Shown: positions 1 through 9,931, numbered from the stretch's first letter. The stretch is 64,000 nt of DNA from Bacillota bacterium (GCA_012735505.1 JAAYHE010000003.1:1-64000); one strand, 5' to 3'. The notes: generated by a model not told the origin, from the letters alone. Program-made: numbers and translations.

Positions 1-408
1 ATAGGAGATAGAGTACAGGCAGTTCCTATAGATATAGCTCTTTTGGCTAGCCCGTTGGGTAATGATCACTTCCTTATCAAAAAGTTGCAGGATTGTTGGC
101 TATCGCATGATCAGTTCTTGGCTAATGGCTTAGGAAACTGCGTCGTATGTGACGGTCGGGTTGTCAGTCTCTGTTTTTCCGGGTATGTGGCCGGGCACAG
201 ACACGCAGTTGTCGTAGAGACGTTACCAGAGTATCGACAACAGGGTTTTGCCAAACTGGCTGCAGCAGCACTGCTGGAACAGTATAAAGAACGAGGTATT
301 ACTGCTCATTGGGATGTGATGCCCACCAATCGGGGTTCCATTGCCTTGGCGGAAAGCCTGGGCTTTGCTAAGGCATATACCTATACGGTCTATTGCTTCT
401 CGCTATAG
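1..408 (+). CDS. GNAT-family N-acetyltransferase (5' end truncated by window; frame open from base 1)
   Basis: Frame open to window start; motif VVVETLPEYRQQGFAKLAAAALLEQYKERGITAHWDVMPTNRGSIALAESLGF is typical GNAT acetyl-CoA binding region. Confidence 0.8.
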   Translation: MGDRVQAVPIDIALLASPLGNDHFLIKKLQDCWLSHDQFLANGLGNCVVCDGRVVSLCFSGYVAGHRHAVVVETLPEYRQQGFAKLAAAALLEQYKERGITAHWDVMPTNRGSIALAESLGFAKAYTYTVYCFSL

Positions 409-448
409 GATCACATCAGCCCAAGCGAAAAAGTTTTGGGAGCCAGAA

Positions 449-1216
449 ATGAGAATTATCATATCGCCAGCTAAGAAAATGAATATGGATACTGACAGTC
501 TAGATTTCACCAGCCTGCCCCAGTTCCTGCCCGAAGCAGAAACCATAAAGTGCCAGCTGCAAGCGATGAACGCTAAGGAATTGCAGGCCCTCTGGCGCTG
601 CAACGATTCCATTGCTGCGCTTAATTTGGAGCGGTTGCGGGGCATGGACTTACAAAAGAACCTTACGCCGGCCATTCTTGCCTATGAAGGTCTCCAATAT
701 CGGTACATGGCGCCCGGTGTCTTTGAAAGGGGGCACTATGCCTATATCGACGAACATCTACGCATTCTCTCTGGTTTCTATGGATTGCTTCGAACCTTTG
801 ACGGTGTTGTGCCCTACCGCCTGGAAATGCAGGCGAAATTATCGGTTGCTGGTTCTAAAGACCTCTATGATTATTGGGGTGACAGATTGGCGAAACAACT
901 TGCAGCCGAGACCGACTTAATCTTGAACCTGGCATCTAAGGAGTACAGCCAGGCAGTGAAAGCAGGCTTGCCCGTGCAAGTTCGCTGGGTCGAATGTATC
1001 TTTGCTGAGGGGCAGGACGGTAAGCTCGTGCAAAAGGGCACCCGCTGCAAGATGGCCCGCGGGCAAATGGTACGCTTCTTAGCGGAACACAATATCACTA
1101 GTGTCGAAGAAATCAAGGCCTTCGCTCAGTTGGGGTATGTATATTCACAGCAGCACTCTAGCGCAGATCGTTTCGTGTTCATCAAGGAAGCGGCAGCTCA
1201 GGCTGATGGCAGATAG
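449..1216 (+). CDS. yaaA: YaaA family peroxide stress protein (DUF328)
   Basis: Starts MRIIISPAKKMNMDTD; conserved ISPAKKM and ...LNLASKEYSQAV... motifs. Internal ATG preferred to ORF-track start at 341. Confidence 0.9.
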   Translation: MRIIISPAKKMNMDTDSLDFTSLPQFLPEAETIKCQLQAMNAKELQALWRCNDSIAALNLERLRGMDLQKNLTPAILAYEGLQYRYMAPGVFERGHYAYIDEHLRILSGFYGLLRTFDGVVPYRLEMQAKLSVAGSKDLYDYWGDRLAKQLAAETDLILNLASKEYSQAVKAGLPVQVRWVECIFAEGQDGKLVQKGTRCKMARGQMVRFLAEHNITSVEEIKAFAQLGYVYSQQHSSADRFVFIKEAAAQADGR

Positions 1217-1364
1217 GTTGGGCGTCGCTTTATAGAAAATGGGAAAAGACGAAAATGGGCACCACAAGACTTATCAGTCTGCGGTGCCCATCTGTAACTT
1301 AGGGTGTTTTCCTTAGATGACGGCTCCACGTATCAACGGGGAGTCGCTGTTTGTCATAATTGTG

Positions 1365-1393
1365 TTGCCAGGGCAGAGGGGGCATGGTATAAT
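1365..1393 (+). promoter_or_regulatory. Predicted sigma-A-type promoter TTGCCA-N17-TATAAT upstream of tetR-like gene
   Basis: TTGCCA 1365-1370, 17-nt spacer, TATAAT 1388-1393. Confidence 0.6.
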
Positions 1394-1406
1394 TTTCACA
1401 GACAAA

Positions 1407-1424
1407 TGTGACCACCCAGTCACA
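1407..1424. promoter_or_regulatory. Inverted repeat TGTGAC-N6-GTCACA, candidate TetR operator
   Basis: Perfect 6-bp arms directly downstream of the predicted -10 and upstream of the RBS. Confidence 0.5.
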
Positions 1425-1438
1425 CAGGAGGTGAGGAA

Positions 1439-2056
1439 GTGCCGAAGCCCACCTTTTTTAATTTGCCAGCTGATAAGCGGGAGCATATCTTTAATTGTGC
1501 TTTAAGGGAATTTGCCGAGCATCCTTACGAACAAGCTTCGCTGACCGAGATTGTCAACGCGGCAGGTATCGCCAAAGGTAGTATGTATCAATATTTCGCA
1601 GACAAAAAGGACCTATATAAGTACGTAGTGCAAACGGTCTATCAACATAAACGGAGTTTCTTACAGCCGGTCTGGGATAAAGCTGGTGAAATCGAGTTTT
1701 TTGAGTTGCTTTCCTTGTACTACCGCCGGTCTTGGCGCTTTGCTCGCCAGTTTCCTTACGAACATCGGGTTACCGTCAACTTTTGGGATAGCCGCGATGA
1801 GGCTGTGAGGGCTGAAATATTGCGGGAGAGGGAAATTCGCAATGTCGAGTTTAGCGGTTTGTTAGAGCATGGGAGCCGGGCAGGGGTGATTGCGGCCGAA
1901 GTTGACCAAGAGGCAGCATGGTTTGTTTATCACGCTGTGGGCAGGGCATTGATCGACAATTTTCTTGAACAAGATGTCAGTGCAGAAGAACATGAGGTCT
2001 TTATTGATTCGGTTTTAGCCATCTTAGAGTGGGGACTCAGGTCGCGAAAGGGGTAA
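1439..2056 (+). CDS. TetR/AcrR family transcriptional regulator
   Basis: N-terminal HTH: ALREFAEHPYEQASLTEIVNAAGIAKGSMYQYFADKKDLYKYV; GTG start with RBS AGGAGGTGAGG. Confidence 0.9.
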   Translation: MPKPTFFNLPADKREHIFNCALREFAEHPYEQASLTEIVNAAGIAKGSMYQYFADKKDLYKYVVQTVYQHKRSFLQPVWDKAGEIEFFELLSLYYRRSWRFARQFPYEHRVTVNFWDSRDEAVRAEILREREIRNVEFSGLLEHGSRAGVIAAEVDQEAAWFVYHAVGRALIDNFLEQDVSAEEHEVFIDSVLAILEWGLRSRKG

Positions 2057-2059
2057 ATA

Positions 2060-3565
2060 GTGATGCAGAAAAGAATAGCGGTGATTCTGGTATTGACTTT
2101 AGGGCTGGTCTTCTTGAACGGATGCACCTTGCGAGGGCGTGAAGACGACAGTCTGGTGGTCGCTATCCCGACTGATCCTGATAGCTTCCACCCCCATCAG
2201 TCGTTAGCTGCTGCTACTGCTGAGATTGCCTTTAATATTTATGAAGGACTGGTCAAAGCTGCTCCCGATGGCACGGTGGTGCCGGCCTTAGCTGCCGATT
2301 GGAAAATAGAAGACGGGGGCTTGCTCTATATCTTCACTTTACGGGAAGATGTTAAATTTCATAACGGGCGCGAGCTAACAGCAGACGATGTCATTTACTG
2401 CCTGAACCGGTTACGTGATCCGCAAGTAGTAGCTAAAGCGAGAGACTATGGCCATATTAAGTCTATCACCCACGAGGGAAATACCATAAAGATACAGCTG
2501 GACCAGCCAGATGCTGCTTTTTTGGCTGCTCTCACCGAATTTAGCGCCGCCATCTATCCACAAGAGGCAGAGGAGCAATTGTCAACACAGCCCGTAGGTA
2601 CCGGGCCTTTTATCTTAAAGAGTTGGCAACCCAATAACGAAATAGTGCTAGAGCGGTTTGCCGACTATTGGCAGCCAGAATTAGTGCAGCTAAATCAAGT
2701 AACATTGCGGATTATACCAGAACCAGCTACCATGGTTAGCAATTTGCTTACCGGCCATGTTGATTTAGTTCCTCGACTAGAGCCTGACTACTTGCATCAG
2801 GTCGAGGGCAATGCCCAGTTAAAGATTGTTGAGAGTCCGATGGCCCTGGTGCAATTGCTAGCCATAAATAATGCCCGCCCACCCTTTGACGATATTCGGG
2901 TCAGGCAGGCTCTAAACTATGCTATCGATCGGGAACAGATTATCGAAGGAGCAGCTTGGGGCAAAGGCCAGCCTATCGGCAGCAACCTCTCTCCGGCCAT
3001 GGGGGCCTGGTATAAAGACTTGACCGACTATTACCCCCACGATCCCGAGAAAGCGAAGCAGCTGTTGGCAGAGGCCGGTTATCCCGACGGCTTCTCTGCT
3101 ACCTTGTATCTGCCTGCGCCGTATCCGCTGCATCGCAGCGCAGGTGAGATCTGCGCCGATCAATTAGCTGCCATCGGCATTCACGTAGATATTCAAGTGA
3201 TAGAATGGGCCTACTGGCTAGAAAAGGTATATACTAATCGCGATTTTGACCTTACAGTAATCGGCTTAGACGGTAGACTAGACCCCCATACAGTATTGGC
3301 GCGATATGAGAGCACGTCTAGCCGTAACTTCGGCAATTTCAATAGCCCCGAATATGATCGCTTGCTAGCCCAAGGCTTGCGGGAAACCGATATGGCTGCC
3401 CGGCAGGAGATTTACCATCAGTTGCAGACCTTACTGGCGCAAGAGGCATCCAATGTCTATCTTATGGACCCGAGCCAGTTGGCTGTTATGCGGAAGGATG
3501 TGACCGGCTGGCGCAACTATCCGGTTTATGTCCTAGACTTAGCTCCGCTAGCACGAGTTAGATAG
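2060..3565 (+). CDS. ABC transporter substrate-binding lipoprotein, peptide/nickel (SBP_bac_5) family
   Basis: Lipobox LNGC; LVVAIPTDPDSFHPHQS...FNIYEGLV...FTLREDVKFHNGRELTADDV. Confidence 0.92.
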   Translation: MMQKRIAVILVLTLGLVFLNGCTLRGREDDSLVVAIPTDPDSFHPHQSLAAATAEIAFNIYEGLVKAAPDGTVVPALAADWKIEDGGLLYIFTLREDVKFHNGRELTADDVIYCLNRLRDPQVVAKARDYGHIKSITHEGNTIKIQLDQPDAAFLAALTEFSAAIYPQEAEEQLSTQPVGTGPFILKSWQPNNEIVLERFADYWQPELVQLNQVTLRIIPEPATMVSNLLTGHVDLVPRLEPDYLHQVEGNAQLKIVESPMALVQLLAINNARPPFDDIRVRQALNYAIDREQIIEGAAWGKGQPIGSNLSPAMGAWYKDLTDYYPHDPEKAKQLLAEAGYPDGFSATLYLPAPYPLHRSAGEICADQLAAIGIHVDIQVIEWAYWLEKVYTNRDFDLTVIGLDGRLDPHTVLARYESTSSRNFGNFNSPEYDRLLAQGLRETDMAARQEIYHQLQTLLAQEASNVYLMDPSQLAVMRKDVTGWRNYPVYVLDLAPLARVR

Positions 3566-3566
3566 G

Positions 3567-4511
3567 ATGTATTGGCTTAGAAAGTTTTTCGCAATGTTGC
3601 TGACCCTAGGCCTGGTGACCATGGCTACCTTTTTTACCTTTTACTTGCTCCCGGGTGATCCAGCGGCTCTCATACTTGGTACTGAAGCTGATCCCGAGGC
3701 CCTGGAGCTGTTACGGTCCCAGTTAGGCTTAGATAGGCCTTTGTTAGCGCAATATTCCAGTTGGCTGCAAGGGGTGTTAAGAGGCGACTTAGGTAGCTCG
3801 ATCACCTTTAGTCGGGGTTATCCGGTGTCGAGTTTGATATTAGATGCGCTGCCGGTTACTATTCCCTTAGCCCTCTTGTCCATTGGTATTTCTCTTGCCC
3901 TAGGGGTAGTGTTGGGTACTGTTGCTGCTGTTAATCGAGGGGCTGGATCATTTATTATCCAATATTTGTCGCAGCTGTCCCTATCTTTGCCGGCTTTTTG
4001 GTTGGGTATTTTGTTGATTCAATGGCTGGCGGTGGGACTGGGCTGGTTTCCTCCTAGTGGCATACCCCGTTGGAGCGCCGATCCCGCTGGTGCCATGTTA
4101 TCACTCGTATTACCGGCTATCACTCTGTCGCTGCCGCGGACCGCTGTTTTAACCCGCACAGTCCGTTCGGCTTTACAAGAAACGTTACGTGAAGACTATA
4201 TTCGTACTGCTCGCAGCAAAGGATTGCCAGAAAAGACCGTTATTTTTAGCCATGCTTTACGGAATGCTTTAGTTTCGGTCAGCACGGTTACTGGCATCCA
4301 GCTCATTCAACTTATAGCCGGAACCATTGTTGTGGAGCAGGTGTTTTCTTTACCCGGTTTAGGCCGACTGATGCTTGCAGCTGTGTTATTGCGCGATTTG
4401 CCCTTGGTGCAAGGCACCGTTTTTGTCGGGGCGGCCTTAATTATTGTTGTCAACTTCCTCCTAGATAGCCTTTATCCTTGGCTGGATCCCCGTGTGCGCG
4501 TAGAGAGGTGA
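3567..4511 (+). CDS. ABC transporter permease, DppB/NikB/OppB-like
   Basis: LPGDPAALILGTEADPEALELLRSQLGLDRPL; EDYIRTARSKGLPEKTVIFSHALRNAL. Confidence 0.92.
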   Translation: MYWLRKFFAMLLTLGLVTMATFFTFYLLPGDPAALILGTEADPEALELLRSQLGLDRPLLAQYSSWLQGVLRGDLGSSITFSRGYPVSSLILDALPVTIPLALLSIGISLALGVVLGTVAAVNRGAGSFIIQYLSQLSLSLPAFWLGILLIQWLAVGLGWFPPSGIPRWSADPAGAMLSLVLPAITLSLPRTAVLTRTVRSALQETLREDYIRTARSKGLPEKTVIFSHALRNALVSVSTVTGIQLIQLIAGTIVVEQVFSLPGLGRLMLAAVLLRDLPLVQGTVFVGAALIIVVNFLLDSLYPWLDPRVRVER

Positions 4512-4517
4512 ACGCAG

Positions 4518-5330
4518 GTGCAAAAATACAATCTCTGGTCGGGCAGCATCTTAGTAGGGATAATGGTGCTGATAACAGTGGTCGGCTTTGTTTATACACC
4601 CGAGCTGCCTAACAAAATGGATATTGGTAATCAGTTGCAGCCCCCTAGCCCTGAGCACCTACTGGGGACGGATAACTATGGTCGCGATATTCTTAGTCGG
4701 ATTATGGTGGGGGGAAGACCTGCCCTAGAAGCTGGCATAGTCGGTGTAGTGATAGGCTTGAGCCTTGGCACTTGGCTGGGGGCAGTGGCTGGCTATTATC
4801 GGGGCTGGGTGGAAGAGGTTGTGATGCGCCTAGCCGATGGACTGTATGCCCTGCCTTCGATTTTGCTAGCCTTGGTGGCTGTCACTCTGTTAGGGCCTGG
4901 GCAGCTGAGTATTTTGGCGGCTGTGGCCATCGCTAACGTCCCTATTTTTGCTCGTCTTACCCGGTCTGCCTTTATCAGTATTCGAGAGGCAGAGTTTGTG
5001 GCAGCTGCTAAGGCAATGGGGCTGCGAGATAGCCGCATCATCTTACGTCATATTTTGCCTAACTGCTCATCCCTCCTGTTAGTTCAGGCTAGCGTGAGCT
5101 TTGCTAATGCAGTTCTGGCCGAAGCGTCGCTCAGCTACTTAGGCTTAGGGACCCAACCACCTGACGCCAGCTGGGGACGCATGTTAAAAGAAGCCCAGGC
5201 TTTCGCTGGGCAGGCACCGTGGACCGTAATCTTTCCTGGCTTGGCTATTGCGCTCACGGTTTTGGGTTTAAACCGTCTGGGCGATGGTTTGCGCGATCTT
5301 TGGGATCCGAAATTGTCACCGCACGAGTAG
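4518..5330 (+). CDS. ABC transporter permease, DppC/NikC/OppC-like
   Basis: HLLGTDNYGRDILSRIMVGGR; EAEFVAAAKAMGLRDSRIILRHILPNC. Confidence 0.92.
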   Translation: MQKYNLWSGSILVGIMVLITVVGFVYTPELPNKMDIGNQLQPPSPEHLLGTDNYGRDILSRIMVGGRPALEAGIVGVVIGLSLGTWLGAVAGYYRGWVEEVVMRLADGLYALPSILLALVAVTLLGPGQLSILAAVAIANVPIFARLTRSAFISIREAEFVAAAKAMGLRDSRIILRHILPNCSSLLLVQASVSFANAVLAEASLSYLGLGTQPPDASWGRMLKEAQAFAGQAPWTVIFPGLAIALTVLGLNRLGDGLRDLWDPKLSPHE

Positions 5331-5387
5331 ATATTAGTCCCCTTATTAACCACCTCCCCTCAGGGCAACCTATGCCTGTGGCGGGAG

Positions 5388-6134
5388 GTGATTTGTTTGA
5401 ACGAGAGCTTAGTAGTGGTCGTGCGTGGCCTGATGGCTTTCTTTACCTTGCTCATCATGACTAGGGCCTTTGGCAAACAACAAGTGGCACAACTAGACTT
5501 TTTTGAGTACGTGTTAGGCATTTCTATCGGCTCCATCGCAGCGACCCTCACTACAGATCTTTCTACCAAGGCCTTTCCCCAGTGGGTAGGGCTCGCGACC
5601 TGGGTTGGGGCGGTATTAGTGTTACAAAAGGCCAACGTTAAGTGGCGCGCCGTCTCCAAGTATTTTAACGGCGAGCCTGCCATAGTTGTTATGGACGGCA
5701 AGATTATGGAAAAGACTATGCGTCGCCTGCGTTACACTGCAAGCGATTTGTTGACGCAGCTAAGGCTGAAAGATGTTTTTGACCTTTCGCAAGTAGCTTA
5801 TGCGGTGCTGGAAACCAACGGGCAACTAGCGGTGTTGCTTAAGCCCGAATATCAGCCTGTAGTTCGGAAAGATATGAACCTCGTGGGGCCACCGGAAGCT
5901 GTTACTGTCGAACTCATTTTTAATGGCGTTATTGTGGAACCTAACCTGCAGCAGGCGGGGGTTAGTCAGGAGTGGTTGCTACAACAGTTGCGAGGGCAAG
6001 GCATCCAAGATGTGAGCGAAGTTTTTCTGGCTACGATTAACGCCCAGAAACAACTGTATATCGATCTATATAAAGACAAAATTGCTGACTGGGTTGATAT
6101 TGACGATGAACCGCAAAAGCGGGTGAGAGTATGA
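5388..6134 (+). CDS. DUF421 (YetF-like) membrane protein
   Basis: N-terminal TM region plus RAFGKQQVAQLDFFEYVLGISIGSIAA and FNGEPAIVVMDGKI... motifs; GTG or TTG start. Confidence 0.85.
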   Translation: MICLNESLVVVVRGLMAFFTLLIMTRAFGKQQVAQLDFFEYVLGISIGSIAATLTTDLSTKAFPQWVGLATWVGAVLVLQKANVKWRAVSKYFNGEPAIVVMDGKIMEKTMRRLRYTASDLLTQLRLKDVFDLSQVAYAVLETNGQLAVLLKPEYQPVVRKDMNLVGPPEAVTVELIFNGVIVEPNLQQAGVSQEWLLQQLRGQGIQDVSEVFLATINAQKQLYIDLYKDKIADWVDIDDEPQKRVRV

Positions 6135-6496
6135 AGCGCTGGGCAAAAATCGTGCTACCTGTTATGGTACTAGCCTTGTTTGTGCTGGTTATGACCAGCG
6201 ATACGTATTTGAAGCGGCCGCGTAGTTATAAGGATGATGTAGGCTTGCACATTCATAATGTGCGCAGTGCAGTGCTGGCTGAAGATTGGGCTCAGGGGCA
6301 GGCTTCCTTAGCTGAGTTAGACCAGGCTTGGCGATTAATGCTGGCACGGTTGCAATTTAGTGTAGAGCGCGATGAAATCAGGAAGTTAACGACCAGTTTG
6401 GCCCGCCTGCGCGGGGCTTTGCTGGCACAAGATAAGTCTGGGGCATTGATGGAGCTGGCGGAAGCAGAGCAGCATTGGCAAGACCTCGGCAGATAG
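6131..6496 (+). CDS. DUF4363-like protein, translationally coupled to the DUF421 gene
   Basis: Overlaps upstream stop by 4 nt; N-terminal TM, helical DUF4363-like body. Confidence 0.6.
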   Translation: MKRWAKIVLPVMVLALFVLVMTSDTYLKRPRSYKDDVGLHIHNVRSAVLAEDWAQGQASLAELDQAWRLMLARLQFSVERDEIRKLTTSLARLRGALLAQDKSGALMELAEAEQHWQDLGR

Positions 6497-6504
6497 AGAG
6501 ACCC

Positions 6505-6740
6505 CGGGCTACATTCCAACACAAGCGGCGGCACGGTCATCCGTAAAACGCATGGGAGCCGAAACAAAAAGAGCGAAGGAGCCAAGGATAAAGGAGCGGC
6601 CAGCAATCAATTGGAGCCTTCTAGGTTTTTGGCCGCTCCCCTTTGGCGACGAAGCTCTTACCAACAGTCGCTGGCTACCAGCGCGCGAGGATGGCTGCGC
6701 CGCCCGCTGCAAACAAAGCGCGTGAGCATGACCACGCCGG
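6505..6740 (+). repeat. Dispersed intergenic repeat family, copy A
   Basis: Shares GTCATCCGTAAA-CGCATGGGAGCC...GCCAAGGAT..GGAGCGGCCAGCA...TTGGCGACGAAGCTCT.ACCAACAG.CGCTGGCTACCAGCGCGCGAGGATG with 36930-37170. Confidence 0.75.
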
Positions 6741-6812
6741 CCAGGTAGGCCGCAGGCCGACCGCGGAAGCGTTGCCCCAGGCCGGATACCCATGTGGCCA
6801 GATAGGCATGTA

Positions 6813-8849
6813 TTAATTTACCTGCAGTGCGTCGCAGAGGAAGGCCCAAATATCAGCCTGCTCGTCTAGCGTCTTGCTGATAGGTTTGCCGGCGCCGTGG
6901 CCCGCCTTGCGCTCTACCCGGAGGACGATGTCACGCGGGTTACCGGCAGCTACTTGTAGGGCGGCATAAAACTTCAAAGAGTGCATAGGCACGACGCGGT
7001 CGTCGCTTTCCGCCGTCATGATCAGCGTTTTGGGGTAAACGGTAGCAAATTTGACGTTATGAATAGGTGAATAGGCGTATAGGAATTTAAAATGGTCTGC
7101 CCGTTCAATGGCGTTGCCGTATTCACCAGTCCAGAAACGACCAGCGCTAAACAGATGGTAGCGTAGCATATCTAACACACCTACCCGGCAGACAACAGCG
7201 GCATATAGTTCGGGGCGCTGGGTCATACAGGCACCGACCAGCAAGCCTCCGTTGGAGCCGCCCATAATCGCTAGTTTCTCTGTGCGGGTGTATTTTTCAC
7301 TAATCAGCCACTCGGCCGCAGCAATAAAGTCATCAAACACATTTTGCTTATTTTCTAGCATGCCAGCCCGGTGCCATTCCTCGCCATATTCGCTACCGCC
7401 TCGTAGGCAGGCTACGGCGTAAATGCCACCTTTCTCTAGCCAGACTAGGTTGCTAGCCGAAAAGGACGGTGTCATGCTGATGTTATATCCACCATAGCCG
7501 TAAAGCAGGGTGGGGTTGTTGCCGTCGCGTTGCAGGCCCTTTTTGTAGGTCATGAACATGGGAACGCGGGTGCCATCCTTAGAGGTATAGAAGACCTGCA
7601 CCGTTTCAAACTGTTCAGGGTCAAAATCTATTTCTGCTTGGAAGAAGGGCTCTAAGAGGTCATTAGCAATATCATAGCGGAAGATGGTCTGGGGATATAA
7701 GTATGATGTAAAGCTAATAAAAATCTGATCATAGTCTCGGTCCCCGGTAAGGCCGGCCACAGTGCCTAGAGTTGGCAACTTGATCTCCCGCACAAATTCG
7801 CCTGCAAGTGTATACAGCTTTAACTGGGAATAGGCGTGTTGTAGATAGCGGGCTACAAAATGGTTGCCACAGATACTGACTCCACTGAGCACAGCTTCTT
7901 GCTCGGGTATTAACTCGCGCCAGTTTTCCCGTTGGGGAGCAGTTATGTCGATTGCGATTAGGCGTTTCTTGGGAGCGTTGAGGTCGGTAAGGAAATAGAA
8001 AATGGGGCCATCATTGCCGACGAAGCGGTACATGGCTTCATTGTCGTCTAGTAGGCGAACAAAAGGACCATCGCTGTCTAGCTCGCGGTAATAAAAGCGG
8101 TTTTCTGGGTTAGTGCCCAAAGACACATGCAAGCACAGGTAGGTATCATCTTTAGTGACGATAGCGTTAAAACCCAGCTCCTTGAAATCCGGGCGTTCGT
8201 AGATGAGTTGGTCTTGGTCTTGATCCGTGCCTAAGCGGTGCAAATAGACTCGCGCATAATTGACGGCGTCAGTTTCGTCGACGCTACCCGGCTCGGGGTA
8301 ACGGGTATAAAAAAAGCCAGAACTATCGGGTAACCACGCTATGCCTGTAAACTTACACCACTTTATAACATCAGGTAGATCTACTCCTGCCTCAATATCG
8401 TGCACGTGAATGGTCTGCCAGTCGCTGCCGCTGACAGAGCGGGTGTAGGCTAAGAGGGTAGCGTCTTTGTTGCGCGACACATTCATCAGGGCGACGGTGC
8501 CGTCGTCACTCCATCGATTGGGGTCGAGTATGACAGTTGGCTCGCCTGTGAGGCCTTTCTGTCGGTAAAGAACAGCTTGGTTCTGCAGGCCATCATTCTT
8601 GCGATAGAAATAACAGTCGTCAGCCTGTACCGGTAGGCCTAGTTTCGGATAGTCAAAAAGCTGCGTTAATCTTTCTTTGATCTTTTCCCGCGTGGGAAGT
8701 TGTTCTAAGTAGCTGCTGCTAGTGGCGTTAGCTGCCTCGATAAAAGCCAATGTCCTGGGGTCGTTCGGATCCTCTAGCCAGCGAAAAGGGTCGGCTACGC
8801 GGGTTCCGTGGTAGTTGTCGACAATAGGCTCACGTTGAAAAGGTAGCAA
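6813..8849 (-). CDS. Prolyl oligopeptidase family serine peptidase (S9A)
   Basis: VADPFRWLEDPNDPRTLAFIEAANA; catalytic GGSNGGLL; C-terminal ESDDRVVP...AGHGAGKP. Confidence 0.95.
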   Translation of the reverse strand: MLPFQREPIVDNYHGTRVADPFRWLEDPNDPRTLAFIEAANATSSSYLEQLPTREKIKERLTQLFDYPKLGLPVQADDCYFYRKNDGLQNQAVLYRQKGLTGEPTVILDPNRWSDDGTVALMNVSRNKDATLLAYTRSVSGSDWQTIHVHDIEAGVDLPDVIKWCKFTGIAWLPDSSGFFYTRYPEPGSVDETDAVNYARVYLHRLGTDQDQDQLIYERPDFKELGFNAIVTKDDTYLCLHVSLGTNPENRFYYRELDSDGPFVRLLDDNEAMYRFVGNDGPIFYFLTDLNAPKKRLIAIDITAPQRENWRELIPEQEAVLSGVSICGNHFVARYLQHAYSQLKLYTLAGEFVREIKLPTLGTVAGLTGDRDYDQIFISFTSYLYPQTIFRYDIANDLLEPFFQAEIDFDPEQFETVQVFYTSKDGTRVPMFMTYKKGLQRDGNNPTLLYGYGGYNISMTPSFSASNLVWLEKGGIYAVACLRGGSEYGEEWHRAGMLENKQNVFDDFIAAAEWLISEKYTRTEKLAIMGGSNGGLLVGACMTQRPELYAAVVCRVGVLDMLRYHLFSAGRFWTGEYGNAIERADHFKFLYAYSPIHNVKFATVYPKTLIMTAESDDRVVPMHSLKFYAALQVAAGNPRDIVLRVERKAGHGAGKPISKTLDEQADIWAFLCDALQVN

Positions 8850-9145
8850 AATACCGCCTCCTTGTTTTACATCTCTTTATATCCTACTCCTTTGATTATT
8901 CTTGTTCTTACCTAAAAAACCTTTCTCCCACAAAACTCAAGCAGCTGTAATTCTAGATAGTTGCTTGTCTCTGACCGCGTTCCCTCTCGGAATGTTATGG
9001 CTCGGGGCTACGCTCCCGAATAAAGGTGCTAAGCTAGTTGAGCTAGAATTAGCTTAAAAAAGGCTGCCTAATATGGGTTTCAGCCTTACAAGCAGCAAAA
9101 AGCCTACTAGTGGTTTTGTTCGTAAGGTAGGCCTGTTAGCGAGGA

Positions 9146-9931
9146 GTGGATACTATTTCTGCCAGAAATGATCAGTTAGCCAAGAAGACCCCAATGCAAC
9201 TTTGCGGCGACCGCCCGGAAAAATTGCGGGAGACAGACCTTTTTCCACCTGTGCGCAATTTCCTAGAAAGGCAGGGTTACACTGTACAGGGCGAAGTCGA
9301 GGGTTGTGATGTGGTCGCCAAGAAGGGCGATACCTTGTTGATTGTGGAGCTTAAACTTAATTTCAACACTTCTTTGTTAGTGCAAGCGACCGACCGGTTA
9401 CGCTTGACTGATTTGGTCTACGTAGCTCTGCCTCAGCCGACGCGCCGGGCCTGGCGCCAAAACTGGCCTGGCTACCAGCAACTGTTGCGGCGTCTCGAGT
9501 TAGGGTTAATGCTAGTTTCTTTTAGTATGGCGGTACCGCGCCTAGAAGTAGTTTTTGATCCCCAACCCTTTCAGCAACGCCGCCATTCTCGCCGACAGCA
9601 AGCTGTGTTCCAAGAACTAGCCGGACGGTCTGGAAGTTATAATCTGGGTGGTAGTACAAGGCGCCAACTGGTCACAGCTTATCGGGAAGCGGCTTTGCTG
9701 ATCGCATGGCACCTAGCAGCCGCCCCGGGGCCTTTAACCCCCAGGGCATTACGACAGCTAGGCACTAGCCCCGAAACTAGTCGAATTCTTTACAACAACT
9801 ATTACGGTTGGTTCCACAGGGTAGGGCATGGACTGTATGAGATAAGCGAGGCCGGCAAGCAAGCGCTAGTCACCTATCGGGATGTGATCGAGTACTTCGC
9901 TCCGCCTACATCTCCTGGTCACGCGCTTTGA
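9146..9931 (+). CDS. DUF2161 family putative PD-(D/E)XK-type phosphodiesterase
   Basis: ETDLFPPVRNFLERQGYTVQGEVEGCDVVAKKGDTLLIVELKLNFNTSLLVQATDRLRLTDLVYVALP. Confidence 0.85.
   Translation: MDTISARNDQLAKKTPMQLCGDRPEKLRETDLFPPVRNFLERQGYTVQGEVEGCDVVAKKGDTLLIVELKLNFNTSLLVQATDRLRLTDLVYVALPQPTRRAWRQNWPGYQQLLRRLELGLMLVSFSMAVPRLEVVFDPQPFQQRRHSRRQQAVFQELAGRSGSYNLGGSTRRQLVTAYREAALLIAWHLAAAPGPLTPRALRQLGTSPETSRILYNNYYGWFHRVGHGLYEISEAGKQALVTYRDVIEYFAPPTSPGHAL

Noticed and set aside
6509-6849. ORFs at 6509-6793 and 6658-6849 (minus strand) as genes
   Set aside because: They lie in the repeat copy and have low-complexity, Arg/Ser-rich translations with no RBS; not protein-like.
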